NCBI RefSeq assembly: GCF_016919445.1
Contig: NZ_CP070356.1
Span: 4,777,502-4,841,501 of the forward strand
DNA length: 64,000 nt
Source of the DNA: Pseudomonas sp. PDNC002
GTDB taxonomy: Bacteria; Pseudomonadota; Gammaproteobacteria; Pseudomonadales; Pseudomonadaceae
Direction of reading: 5' to 3'
Shown: positions 1 to 7,912 of the stretch, piece after piece
Position numbering within the stretch: position 1 is the first letter of the stretch
Layout of the letters: every line of letters begins with the position of its first letter
Position numbers and translations under genes: made by a program
The notes under the pieces: generated by a model
Database searches by the model: none
Seen by the model: only the letters and a program-made list of their open reading frames with translations
What the model was told of the DNA's origin: nothing

Positions 1-41
1 TTCCCCCAGCTCCCTGGTCGATTGGAGCGGCGGCGATTTGA

Positions 42-120
42 TCGCGGACGAAGTCCGCTCCTACGCCGCCTGCCGATATCTGGCATGCACTTGTAGGAGC
101 GAGCAAGCTCGCTCCTACAA
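42..120. repeat. REP-like palindromes (half element plus full palindrome)
   Basis: Positions 42-65 carry one half element (GCGGAC...GTCCGCTCCTAC) and positions 91-120 form a perfect inverted repeat with arms TTGTAGGAGCGAGC / GCTCGCTCCTACAA separated by AA. The same words recur at least eight times in the window, always between genes. This is the usual behaviour of Pseudomonas REP sequences. No gene is visible in positions 1-143. Confidence 0.75.
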
Positions 121-143
121 AACATCTCCCCACGATGGAGCCA

Positions 144-1139
144 TCAGCGCAGGCCGGCGACGATCTCCAGCGAACGCAGGCGCAATTCGTGGTCGTAGAT
201 GTCGCTGGTGAAGATGATCTCGTCCACGCCAGTCTGCTCCAGCAGGATTTCCAGGCGACTGCGCACCTTCTCCGGACCACCGATCACTGCCAGGCCGAAG
301 AAATTACCGACTGCTTCCTGTTCATGGGGCAGCCACAATCCAGCCATGCTTTTCACCGGCGGCTTCTGCTTCAGGCTGTCGCCACGAATCAGCGCCAGCA
401 CTCGCTGGAACGCGGTGGTCGCCAGGTATTCGGCTTCCTCATCGGTCGGCGCCGCCACCAGCGGTACACCGATCATGGCGTAAGGCTTGTCGAGCACCGC
501 CGAGGGCTGGAAGTTCTCGCGATAGATGCGCAGCGCGTCGTGCAGGTAGCGCGGCGCGAAGTGCGAGGCGAAGGCATACGGCAGGCCCTTTTGCGCGGCC
601 AGGTGCGCACTGAACAGACTGGAACCCAGCAGCCAGATCGGCACGTTGGTGCCCTCCCCCGGAATCGCCAGCAGCGACTGCTGCGAACGGCGCGGGCCGA
701 GCAACATTTCCAGCTCTGCCACCTGCTCGGGGAAATCGGCTCCGTCGCCCAGGCGGTCGCGGCGCAGTGCGCGCATGGTGGCCTGGTCGGCGCCCGGCGC
801 GCGGCCCAGGCCGAGGTCAATGCGGCCCGGATACAGCGTCTCCAGGGTGCCGAAGTTCTCCGCCACCACCAGCGGCGGATGGTTCGGCAGCATCACGCCA
901 CCGGAGCCGACGCGGATGCGCTCGGTCTTGCCGGCGATGTGGCCAATCAGCACGGCGGTGGCCGAGCTGGCGATACCGTCCATGTTGTGGTGCTCCGCCA
1001 GCCAGTAGCGGGTAAAGCCCAGGCGCTCGACGTGCCGGGCAACTTCGACGGCATTATGCAACGCCTCCGCCGCGGTGCCCTGGTCGCGCACGGGCACCAG
1101 GTCGAGCATGGAGAAGGCAGTTTCTGACAGGGACTTCAT
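144..1139 (-). CDS. LLM class flavin-dependent oxidoreductase (MsnO8-like)
   Basis: A 331-residue bacterial luciferase-like monooxygenase, a TIM-barrel enzyme expected to use reduced FMN in the cytoplasm. The opening [12 protein letters not shown] and the [10 protein letters not shown] motif are typical of the single-component MsnO8/YhbW-like group, as is [12 protein letters not shown] further on. The frame stays open to 1256, but the start at 1139 has a GGAG Shine-Dalgarno about seven bases upstream and gives the usual N-terminus. The substrate is unknown for most of this subgroup. It stands alone, with REP palindromes just downstream. Confidence 0.85.
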   Translation of the reverse strand: MKSLSETAFSMLDLVPVRDQGTAAEALHNAVEVARHVERLGFTRYWLAEHHNMDGIASSATAVLIGHIAGKTERIRVGSGGVMLPNHPPLVVAENFGTLETLYPGRIDLGLGRAPGADQATMRALRRDRLGDGADFPEQVAELEMLLGPRRSQQSLLAIPGEGTNVPIWLLGSSLFSAHLAAQKGLPYAFASHFAPRYLHDALRIYRENFQPSAVLDKPYAMIGVPLVAAPTDEEAEYLATTAFQRVLALIRGDSLKQKPPVKSMAGLWLPHEQEAVGNFFGLAVIGGPEKVRSRLEILLEQTGVDEIIFTSDIYDHELRLRSLEIVAGLR

Positions 1140-1432
1140 AGGCACTCCGATTCGGGTCACGCAGGCGCCAGTAGACGACGCCGCGGACATGACTTTGAGG
1201 GTGACTCTATCGGCGCGATCCCTGGCTGGCCACTTGTCGGGATCGATAGTGCTCATGCCGGCGAGTGATAACGACGCTGGAAGCGCATTGCCATCACCTG
1301 TTCACGGGACCGTCACCAGCCTGTCATGCCGCTCCGCCAGACTGCCCTGGCGCTGAAGGACCAGCGCCCCATCTCTGCAGGCATCCGCCGCCAATCCTCC
1401 CCAGGCAACGGCGAATCCTGCGGCCTACAAAG

Positions 1433-1459
1433 CAAAAAGCCCGCATCCTGCGGGCTTTT
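1433..1459. terminator. Rho-independent terminator, bidirectional shape
   Basis: AAAAAGCCCGCA-TCC-TGCGGGCTTTTT stem-loop with A-run and T-run on either side. It lies directly after the stop of the minus-strand phosphatase-like gene at 1482 and would terminate it. Confidence 0.85.
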
Positions 1460-1481
1460 TGCTTTCCCCCCACCTGAAACG

Positions 1482-1895
1482 TCATTCGCGGTTTTTCACC
1501 ATTTCGAAGAGCTTCAGGCGGTCGCTGAGTTCCTGCAAGGTGTGGCGGAATGGATCGTGCTGCTCGCTGTGCGCCGGGTCGACGAAGTTCCACACGATCA
1601 CTTCGCTGGAGCTGGGCAACTCATCACCCTCGCCGCTGGACTTGTCGCACAGGTCGATCAGGTAATCGAAATGCTGGCCACGGAATTCGTCGATGGATTT
1701 GCAGCGCAGCCCTTCGGTGGAGATTCCGGCGTGCTCGAGCACCTCGCGGGCGCGCGGATCGATCGCCGTCGGATGGATGCCCGCGCTGAAGGCTTCGAAA
1801 TGCTGCCCATCGGTGTGCCGCAGCAGCGCCTCTGCCATCGGCGAACGGGCGTCATTGGCGACACAGACGAACAGGACACGGCGTTTCTCGGTCAT
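1482..1895 (-). CDS. Low-molecular-weight phosphatase / ArsC-fold protein
   Basis: A 137-residue protein with the LMW protein tyrosine phosphatase fold. The P-loop CVANDARS (C-x5-R-S) follows RRVLFV near the N-terminus, and the NFVDPA segment holds the likely general-acid Asp. Thioredoxin-coupled arsenate reductases normally have a second Cys in the P-loop (CxGNSCR) and a resolving Cys about 80 residues on. Here the P-loop position is Ala, and the segment LCDKSSGEGDELP keeps only one Cys. Phosphatase activity is therefore as likely as arsenate reduction. The start at 1895 has GAGG upstream; an open frame continues to 1979 without support. No ars genes lie nearby. Confidence 0.75.
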   Translation of the reverse strand: MTEKRRVLFVCVANDARSPMAEALLRHTDGQHFEAFSAGIHPTAIDPRAREVLEHAGISTEGLRCKSIDEFRGQHFDYLIDLCDKSSGEGDELPSSSEVIVWNFVDPAHSEQHDPFRHTLQELSDRLKLFEMVKNRE

Positions 1896-1975
1896 GGCTA
1901 CCTCGGCACGGGAGTCGGCGTTGCGCCCCTTATACGTCAGGTTTTGTGACAGGAATGTGTCGAAACCATGAAGGC

Positions 1976-2467
1976 TCACAAGACGATGTAATCGCTGCGC
2001 TGCACGATGCCTCGGCTCTCGCCCTCGACCAGATGCACGTAGCGCCCGCCAACCTGGTCGATGGCGATGCAGTCATCGACGTCGATCACCGCGTCGGTGT
2101 GCGCCTTGTCCCAACTGCGCGGCATGCGCCGCTTCGCGCGGGTCTTGGCCTCGGCGGCGTCGCGGGCGGCCACCAGCACGTACTGGTGCGCCTCGCCGAA
2201 ACTGCCCATTTCATATCCGCCCAGGTTGACGAAGAACAGGCGCAGGTCGCCCGGTCCGGGCATCGATTCGCTGAATTCGACGCGATAGGCCTCTACGCCA
2301 TCCACCTCCAGCCAGGAGTCGATGTGCAGGCCTTCCGGGCTACCGAACCAGGCTTCACGCAACTGCGGGTAGGTGGATTTCAGGTTATCGCCGATGACGA
2401 AGGCCACGTCATGGATCTCGATCCGTGCACGTGGATGGCGCCCGCCCAGCATGACTACGAACAGCAT
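1976..2467 (-). CDS. DUF1543 domain-containing protein
   Basis: A 163-residue protein starting MLFVVMLGGRHPRA, the hallmark opening of the DUF1543 family. The family usually carries two copies of a small alpha/beta unit, consistent with the two similar halves here (IEIHDVAFVIGDNL; YVLVAARDAAEAK). No enzymatic role is established. It is expected to be cytoplasmic, since there is no signal peptide or membrane segment. It sits divergent from the TetR gene at 2633. Confidence 0.8.
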   Translation of the reverse strand: MLFVVMLGGRHPRARIEIHDVAFVIGDNLKSTYPQLREAWFGSPEGLHIDSWLEVDGVEAYRVEFSESMPGPGDLRLFFVNLGGYEMGSFGEAHQYVLVAARDAAEAKTRAKRRMPRSWDKAHTDAVIDVDDCIAIDQVGGRYVHLVEGESRGIVQRSDYIVL

Positions 2468-2589
2468 TTCAGCCCCTTCCTAGGTTACTGAAACGCTCTG
2501 ACAGAATCGTCATACGTCGGGTTCAATCTAATGGCGGATAAATGGCCATCCGCCAGTGAGCTGTACGGGTGGGCAATCGCTATATAGAA

Positions 2590-2607
2590 AAGTATATTCT
2601 GGTACTT
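2590..2607. promoter_or_regulatory. Possible TetR operator / promoter region
   Basis: An imperfect inverted repeat AAGTA-N8-TACTT lies in an AT-rich patch (TATATAG...GTATATTC) 25 bases before the TetR start. TetR proteins commonly bind such repeats in their own divergent promoter regions. The arms are short, so this is only a candidate. Confidence 0.35.
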
Positions 2608-2632
2608 CGTTTCCCTGCCCCGATGTTGCCCC

Positions 2633-3313
2633 ATGCCCCAGACCGCGCCCGCCCCGACGCGCAGACGCCAGCGTCCCGCCCTCAGCATTCGCGACCGTAA
2701 CCGCCAGCGCATCCTGCTAGCGGCCGGCGAGGAGTTCGCCGAGAAAGGCTTCACCGCCGCCAAGACCCAGGACATCGCCAGCCGCGCCGACCTGCCCAAG
2801 TCCAACGTCTATTACTACTTCCAGAGCAAGGAGAACCTCTACCTGCGCCTGCTGGAGAACGTGGTGGACGCTGTGCTCGAAGCGTCGGCGCTGCTGCGCG
2901 AATGCGACGATCCGGCCTGGGCGCTGCCCGCGCACATCCGTGCGCGCCTGTACATCGCCCGGCAATGGCCGTACGCCTACAAGGTGTTCGCCAGCGAAAT
3001 GCTCCACGGTGCACCGCGCCTGCCGCCGGAATGGCTGCAGCGCCTGCAGACGGAATCGCGCCGCAGCCTGGAATGCATCGCCGCCTGGATCGACCGCGGC
3101 CTGCTCGCTGCGGTGGACCCGCAGCACCTGCTGCTGAGCATTTCCGCGGCGACCCGTACCTACGTCGATTTCGACTGGCAGATCGCGATGATCACCGGCA
3201 AGCCGCAGCCGGATGCCGACGACTTCGAAGCGGCCGCGGCGACCATCACCCGCCTGGTCCTGCGCGGCACCGAGCCCGAGCCGGCGGCACGCCTGCGTCC
3301 CTTGCCGCTCTAG
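2633..3313 (+). CDS. TetR family transcriptional regulator, YcdC/RutR-like C-terminus
   Basis: A 226-residue DNA-binding regulator. Residues about 20-75 form the TetR helix-turn-helix (ILLAAGEEFAEKGFTAAKTQDIA then LPKSNVYYYFQSKENLY). The rest resembles the RutR-type ligand-binding domain (SEMLHGAPRLPPEW; TRTYVDFDWQI). RutR proteins sense pyrimidines, but no pyrimidine catabolism genes are adjacent, so the ligand is unknown. It is divergent from the DUF1543 gene, the most likely neighbouring target apart from itself. Confidence 0.85.
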   Translation: MPQTAPAPTRRRQRPALSIRDRNRQRILLAAGEEFAEKGFTAAKTQDIASRADLPKSNVYYYFQSKENLYLRLLENVVDAVLEASALLRECDDPAWALPAHIRARLYIARQWPYAYKVFASEMLHGAPRLPPEWLQRLQTESRRSLECIAAWIDRGLLAAVDPQHLLLSISAATRTYVDFDWQIAMITGKPQPDADDFEAAAATITRLVLRGTEPEPAARLRPLPL

Positions 3314-3389
3314 CGCGCGCCGGCGTCTGCACTAAGCTGTGGAAGTCCGCACGGCCGCGCGCCGTGCTCACACTTGCCTGGGAGACGTC

Positions 3390-3686
3390 ATGAAATCGCT
3401 ACTGATCGCCCCGTTGTTGCTGATCGCCATGCAGCCCGCTGTCGCCGCCATCCCCATGCTCAACTATGACTGCCCGATGAATATCCAGGTCCACGCCGAC
3501 GAAGGCGGGCCGGTCTACATCAATGGGCAGGAGGCCAAGCTCAAGGTCTTCAACGACAATTACTACGAGGCCAAAGGCTCGGGCGTCACCATCTCCATCA
3601 GCATCAACCCCGATGGCACGCCCTCGGTGTCGTACACCGGCAAGAAAGGCGCCAATGGCGTCTGCCAGCCCGCCGAAGGCGACTGA
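3390..3686 (+). CDS. Small secreted protein, unknown function
   Basis: A 98-residue protein with a clean Sec signal peptide (MKSLLIAPLLLIAMQPAVAA). The mature part is about 78 residues with two Cys (NYDCPMN and GVCQPAEG) that could form one periplasmic disulfide, and a beta-rich pattern in between. GGGAG precedes the ATG at 3390 by seven bases, which decides the start. I do not recognise the family. It converges on the DUF1615 gene with only three bases between the stop codons. Confidence 0.7.
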   Translation: MKSLLIAPLLLIAMQPAVAAIPMLNYDCPMNIQVHADEGGPVYINGQEAKLKVFNDNYYEAKGSGVTISISINPDGTPSVSYTGKKGANGVCQPAEGD

Positions 3687-3689
3687 CAG

Positions 3690-4832
3690 TCACGGCTTCG
3701 GCGCCCGCCCCAGGCAGCGCTGGTAGCGCTCGTCCACGCGCTGGGCGAACCAGGCGGTGGTGAGCTGGCGGGTGATCTTCGGGCTGTGCAGCGTGATGCC
3801 CGGCAGCATCGCTCGCGGCATCGGCTTGCCGGCGGAGCGCTCGGCCAGTTCGAAGACCTTGGTGTAGAGCGTCGACCGGGTGAACTCCGGCTTGTCCCCC
3901 AGCTCCAGGTCGCGGCGGATTTGCCGTTCGCTCATGCCCAGCTTCGGCGCCAGGGTGCGCACCGCCTTCTCGGTGCTACCGGCGTCGTAGCTGCCATAGA
4001 GAATCACGTCGCCATCCAGTGCCAGGGTGATGCCGGTGAGATCCATCACCGCGCGCTGGAAGGCGGCGTTGCGGCTGGCGTACCAGCCGGCGTTGAAGTC
4101 GGCGAAGCGGTACAGCTGGCGCGGATAGTTCACCGGGTAACCCAGCAGGTGCGCGATGCCGAAGTACATGCCGCCGCGGCGGCTGAACACCTCGCGGCGG
4201 ATGCTGCCGTCCACCGGGTACGGATAACCCTCGGCGTGGGCCTGGGCGAACTCGATGCTGACCTGCATCGGCCCGCCGGTATGGACCGGATTGAAGCGGC
4301 CGAACAGTTGCTGGCCGAGCGGTACGCCGCCGATGAAGTCATCGAAGATCGCGCTCAGCTCCCTCTCGGTTTTCGCGCTCGCCAGGCGCTGGCTGTAGGT
4401 GCGGCCATTCGGCGACTTCAGCGCCAGCGCGGTATCGATGAGGAAACCCGGCACATGGACCTTGCTCGCGCGCCGGTCGATCTCGGCGCGAGCGATCTTG
4501 CCCAGCCCCGGCACTGGCGGGTCGGCCTTGAAGTTGGACTCCTGCTCGGTGATCGCCACCACTGAACAGAGGTTCTCGGTGGTCGCCGGAATGCGCTGGG
4601 TGGTGAAGGCGACCTGGATGTCCTTCGCCCAGCCCTCGCGGTCAGAAGCACCAGCGGGAATCAGCCTGACCAGCTTGCCGCGCACCTCCTCCGGGGTCGG
4701 CTCCGGCACGCTGGGCGCGCGGCTGCCGCAGCCGGCCAGCGCCAGTAGCGCGGCCACGCCCAGCAGATGAAGAAATCGTGGTGATGGCCTTTTCAGGCTG
4801 AATGAATCTGCCGTCAGGGCAGCCGCAGTCAT
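3690..4832 (-). CDS. DUF1615 domain-containing lipoprotein
   Basis: A 380-residue predicted lipoprotein. After MTAAALTADSF and a hydrophobic stretch the lipobox LLALAGC gives the lipidated Cys. Downstream segments such as ITEQESNFKADPPVPGLGKI and FNPVHTGGPMQVS belong to the DUF1615 family, whose E-S-N/GGPMQ pattern recalls lysozyme-like transglycosylases. A peptidoglycan role is only an inference. The start at 4832 has AAGGA upstream; the frame continues to 4895 without a better site. Confidence 0.8.
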   Translation of the reverse strand: MTAAALTADSFSLKRPSPRFLHLLGVAALLALAGCGSRAPSVPEPTPEEVRGKLVRLIPAGASDREGWAKDIQVAFTTQRIPATTENLCSVVAITEQESNFKADPPVPGLGKIARAEIDRRASKVHVPGFLIDTALALKSPNGRTYSQRLASAKTERELSAIFDDFIGGVPLGQQLFGRFNPVHTGGPMQVSIEFAQAHAEGYPYPVDGSIRREVFSRRGGMYFGIAHLLGYPVNYPRQLYRFADFNAGWYASRNAAFQRAVMDLTGITLALDGDVILYGSYDAGSTEKAVRTLAPKLGMSERQIRRDLELGDKPEFTRSTLYTKVFELAERSAGKPMPRAMLPGITLHSPKITRQLTTAWFAQRVDERYQRCLGRAPKP

Positions 4833-4914
4833 AGTCCGATCCTTGCTTGAAGTCCGCCTACAGGACCTATGCCCGGTGGCGCAGGTTCCCGGCATTGTCA
4901 GGCAAGCATGGATT

Positions 4915-5808
4915 TCAGCGCCAGGCCAGGCGCCGCAGGTTCAGGCTCCAGCCGCGCTGCATGCCGGCGGCGGCCAACAGGATGGCGACCACGCCCAGCC
5001 ATTGCAGCGGGGTCAGGCGATGGCCGAAGGCGAACCAGTCAACGAAGATCGCGGCGATGGGATAGATGAAGGACAGCGCGCCGGTCAGCGCCGTCGGCAA
5101 CTTCTGGATTGCTCCATAGAGCAGTACGTACATGATCCCGGTATGCACGATGCCCAGGGTCGCCAGGCTGGCCCAGGCCGAGGTGGCCTGGGGCAATGGC
5201 GAGAAGTTCGCCCAGGGCGCCAGCAACAGTACGCCGCTCACCGCCTGGATCAGCGCGATCAGGTGCGGCGGCACTCCCGTCAGGCGCTTGATGATCAGCG
5301 CCGCCACGGCGTACAACGCCGCCGCGCCGAGCGCCAGGGCGATCCCGCCGAGGTAGTCACTGCCCACCTGCCCCGCCTCACCGTGCGCGCTGACGATGGC
5401 CAGCATGCCGAGGAAGGAAATGCCCAGCCAGGCAAGCTTCTGCCCCGTCACGCGTTCACCGAGGAACAGCGCGCCCAGCAGCACCAGCAGGAACGGCTGC
5501 ACGTTATAGACCGCCGTGCCGATGGCGATGGACGCCCGCGAGTAGGAACCGAACAGCAGCACCCAGTTACCGACGATGGCCGCGCCGCTGAGCAGCGCCA
5601 GGCCAAAGGTCGCACGGGTGAGGATGCCGGGGCGCAAGAAGCCCATGGCCGCGCAGATCACCAGCAGGGTTGCGGCGCCGAACGCGCAGCGCCAGAACAC
5701 CACGTCCAGCACCGGCTGACCGGAGACCACCACCAGCCAGCCGATGGTGCCGCAAATCAGCATGGCGCTGATCATTTCCAGGGTGCCGCGTCGAATCTGT
5801 TCGTTCAT
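4915..5808 (-). CDS. DMT-superfamily transporter (EamA type)
   Basis: A 297-residue inner-membrane protein with about ten hydrophobic segments in two EamA repeats (GTIGWLVVVSGQPVLDVVFWR in the first; GIVHTGIMYVLLYGAIQKLP in the second). Such proteins usually export amino acids or metabolites. GGAGG stands eight bases before the ATG. It is divergent from an Lrp-type regulator at 5939, the common exporter/regulator arrangement, so an amino acid or related metabolite is the likely substrate. Confidence 0.85.
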   Translation of the reverse strand: MNEQIRRGTLEMISAMLICGTIGWLVVVSGQPVLDVVFWRCAFGAATLLVICAAMGFLRPGILTRATFGLALLSGAAIVGNWVLLFGSYSRASIAIGTAVYNVQPFLLVLLGALFLGERVTGQKLAWLGISFLGMLAIVSAHGEAGQVGSDYLGGIALALGAAALYAVAALIIKRLTGVPPHLIALIQAVSGVLLLAPWANFSPLPQATSAWASLATLGIVHTGIMYVLLYGAIQKLPTALTGALSFIYPIAAIFVDWFAFGHRLTPLQWLGVVAILLAAAGMQRGWSLNLRRLAWR

Positions 5809-5938
5809 GACTCACCTCCATTCACTGGGGATCAGTATGAAGAAGTCATTTCGCGCACTCTATCGCCCGGCAGAGGCAAATTTACCGGTTCACCTTTACT
5901 ATCAAGGCGAATTTCAGGAATCACCTTTCGAGGCTGCC

Positions 5939-6376
5939 ATGACCGACGAAATCGACCAGCTGCTGATCGCGGCGCTGATGAAAGATTCGCGCCTTTCCCT
6001 GAAGGCCCTGGCCCAGGCCAGTGGCCTCAGTTCCCCCAGCGTTGCCGAACGCCTGCGCAAGCTGGAGGAGCGCCAGGTGATCACCGGCTACACGGTGAAC
6101 GTCGACCCGCGCGCCTTTGGCTACCAACTGCAGGCCATCGTTCGCGTGCGCCCGCTGCCGGGCAAGCTGCAGGAGGTGGAGAAGCAGATCCTGGCGATCC
6201 CCGAGTTCACCGAGTGCGACAAGGTCACGGGCGAGGACTGTTTCTACGCGCGCATGTGCGTGCGCTCCATGGAGCAGCTGGACGAGATCCTGGACCACCT
6301 CAACGGCTTCGCCGAAACCAACACGGCGATCGTCAAGAAGAGCCCGGTGAAGCGGCGATTGCCGCCGATGGCGTGA
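5939..6376 (+). CDS. Lrp/AsnC family transcriptional regulator
   Basis: A 145-residue regulator. Residues 5-60 form the AsnC-type helix-turn-helix (LSLKALAQASGLSSPSVAERL), followed by the RAM ligand-binding domain (QAIVRVRPLPGKL; ITGEDCF-like segment VTGEDCFYARM). The open frame begins earlier at 5744, but the start at 5939 has GAGG upstream and gives the standard N-terminus. The 130-base gap to the divergent EamA transporter should hold both promoters, and the transporter is the obvious target. Confidence 0.88.
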   Translation: MTDEIDQLLIAALMKDSRLSLKALAQASGLSSPSVAERLRKLEERQVITGYTVNVDPRAFGYQLQAIVRVRPLPGKLQEVEKQILAIPEFTECDKVTGEDCFYARMCVRSMEQLDEILDHLNGFAETNTAIVKKSPVKRRLPPMA

Positions 6377-6390
6377 TACCCGGATGCACA

Positions 6391-6477
6391 GGTTCGCGAG
6401 CAAGAACCAGGCGTCCCTCTCGCTCCTACAAAGAGCGCGCCGGCCTGGCCTGTAGGAGCGAGCTTGCTCGCGAACCA
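6391..6477. repeat. REP pair, inverted
   Basis: A degenerate copy (GGTTCGCGAGCAAG...CTCGCTCCTACAA) and a perfect copy (TGTAGGAGCGAGCTTGCTCG) face each other after the Lrp gene. Such REP pairs can fold in RNA and often sit at transcript 3' ends. Confidence 0.75.
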
Positions 6478-6491
6478 TCGGCAGTCAAATG

Positions 6492-6514
6492 AAAAAGGCC
6501 CCTTGCGGGGCCTT
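6492..6514. terminator. Terminator after the DUF1302-DUF1329 operon
   Basis: AAAAAGGCCCC-TTG-CGGGGCCTTT hairpin immediately after the stop of the minus-strand DUF1329 gene. Confidence 0.8.
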
Positions 6515-6528
6515 TATCGTTTCCGGAC

Positions 6529-7899
6529 TTAGCGCGATGCCTTGCGGCGCAGGGCCGAGGGACTGAAGTTCGATTCGTCCGGCGCCGCCTGGCTGAAGTC
6601 GGCGGTGCCCGGTTCTTCGTTGTCCAGCCACTGGATGCTGTAGCGATGCGCCTGGAGGTCGTGGAAGGTGTCCAGGGCGGTCCACACCATCGGCTGCTCG
6701 TAGAAGCTCTTCAGGTAGGCCTGGGACACGCGCCACAGCTCGCCGCGACCATCGTACTGGTCGACCACGGCAGCACCCCAGCTGTCCTCGTCGAGGTACA
6801 GGGTACGGCGTGAGTAGATGTGCCGCGCGCCGGGCTTGAGCTTGCCATCCACCACCCAGACGCGGTGCAGCTCGTAGCGGGTGTACTTGGGATTGATGTG
6901 GCCGGGGGTGAGCAGGTCCTTGTACTTAACTTCCGGGCTGGTGACCTGGTAGTTGTTGTAGGGAATGTAGATTTCCTTCTTGCCCACCAGGGTCCAGTCG
7001 TAGCGGTCCGGCGCGCCGTTGTACATGTCGGTGTCGTCGGCGGTGCGCAGGCCATCGGAGTCTTCGATCGGCGTGTCGTAGGCCAGCGTCGGGGCGCGGC
7101 GCACGCGACGCTGGCCGGGGTTGTAGCCCCAGGCCTGGCGCGGCTCCTTGACCTGGTCGAGGGTCTCCTGCACCAGCGCGCCGTTACCGGCCAGGCGCGC
7201 CGGCGCGGTGGTGAAGGTCATGTAGTAGAACAGCGTGTTGCCGAGCTTGTCGTAGCTGCCCTTGGGATCGTAGAAGCGGAACAGCGCCTCGTCCTGCGAG
7301 GTGACCAGCGCGTAGGCGCCATTGCGCTGCACGCCGGCCTGGGAGGAACGGCGCACGATGTAGGTGCCGCGATAGCGCGCGATGTGGTTCCACACCGCCT
7401 CCACGCCGCTCTGCGGGATCGGGAACGGCACGCCGCCGTAGGCATCGGAGAAGCCATTGCCGCCTTCGACGAGCTTGGCACTGGTCGCGTTCTTGAAGAT
7501 GTTGTCGTAGATCCACTGCGGCGCCGAGCCAGTGCGATGGGTCGCGTAGACCGGCATCTGGTAGGTGTCCGGATAGGCGTTGAAGAGCGCGATCTGCCCC
7601 GCCGTCAGGTGGGCCTTGTACTGGTCCAGGTTGGACTTGGTGATGACGAATTGCGGCTTCTCGCCAGGGAAGGGATCGACGTGGTGCGAGCCCGGCCCCT
7701 TGTAGCCAGCGGGCGCCGAGGTCAACCCACCCGTCCAGGCCGGGATGGTGCCGGCAGCGTTGCCGGCTTTCTCCGCGCCCATGGGCGTCAGGCTGCTCTT
7801 GAGCTGGGCGGCCTGGTCGGCCGAGACCGCTGCACGCGCATCGGTGACGGCCAGGGCCGTCAGCGTGGCAAGGACGATCAGGGAACTCTTCTTGTACAT
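6529..7899 (-). CDS. DUF1329 domain-containing periplasmic/outer-membrane-associated protein
   Basis: A 456-residue exported protein. MYKKSSLIVLATLTALAVTDARA is a Sec signal peptide; the rest matches DUF1329 (LTPMGAEKAGNAAGTIPAW near the N-terminus, WVVDGKLKPGARHIYSRR near the C-terminus). The family is predicted to share the LolA/LolB lipoprotein-carrier fold. It follows the DUF1302 beta-barrel gene by 13 bases, and the two families occur together across Pseudomonas, often near genes for hydrophobic compound use. GAGAGGACC precedes the ATG at 7899. A role in moving a lipid-like substrate across the periplasm is inference. Confidence 0.85.
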   Translation of the reverse strand: MYKKSSLIVLATLTALAVTDARAAVSADQAAQLKSSLTPMGAEKAGNAAGTIPAWTGGLTSAPAGYKGPGSHHVDPFPGEKPQFVITKSNLDQYKAHLTAGQIALFNAYPDTYQMPVYATHRTGSAPQWIYDNIFKNATSAKLVEGGNGFSDAYGGVPFPIPQSGVEAVWNHIARYRGTYIVRRSSQAGVQRNGAYALVTSQDEALFRFYDPKGSYDKLGNTLFYYMTFTTAPARLAGNGALVQETLDQVKEPRQAWGYNPGQRRVRRAPTLAYDTPIEDSDGLRTADDTDMYNGAPDRYDWTLVGKKEIYIPYNNYQVTSPEVKYKDLLTPGHINPKYTRYELHRVWVVDGKLKPGARHIYSRRTLYLDEDSWGAAVVDQYDGRGELWRVSQAYLKSFYEQPMVWTALDTFHDLQAHRYSIQWLDNEEPGTADFSQAAPDESNFSPSALRRKASR

Positions 7900-7912
7900 G
7901 GTCCTCTCCGAA

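Noticed and set aside
1482-1895. Part of an arsenic resistance operon
   Set aside because: No arsB, arsH or ArsR-type gene is adjacent and the relay cysteines are missing.
4843-6492. A 549-codon plus-strand frame across the EamA transporter and the Lrp gene
   Set aside because: It runs opposite to one real gene and out of frame with another; Gln/Arg/His-rich composition is typical of a shadow.
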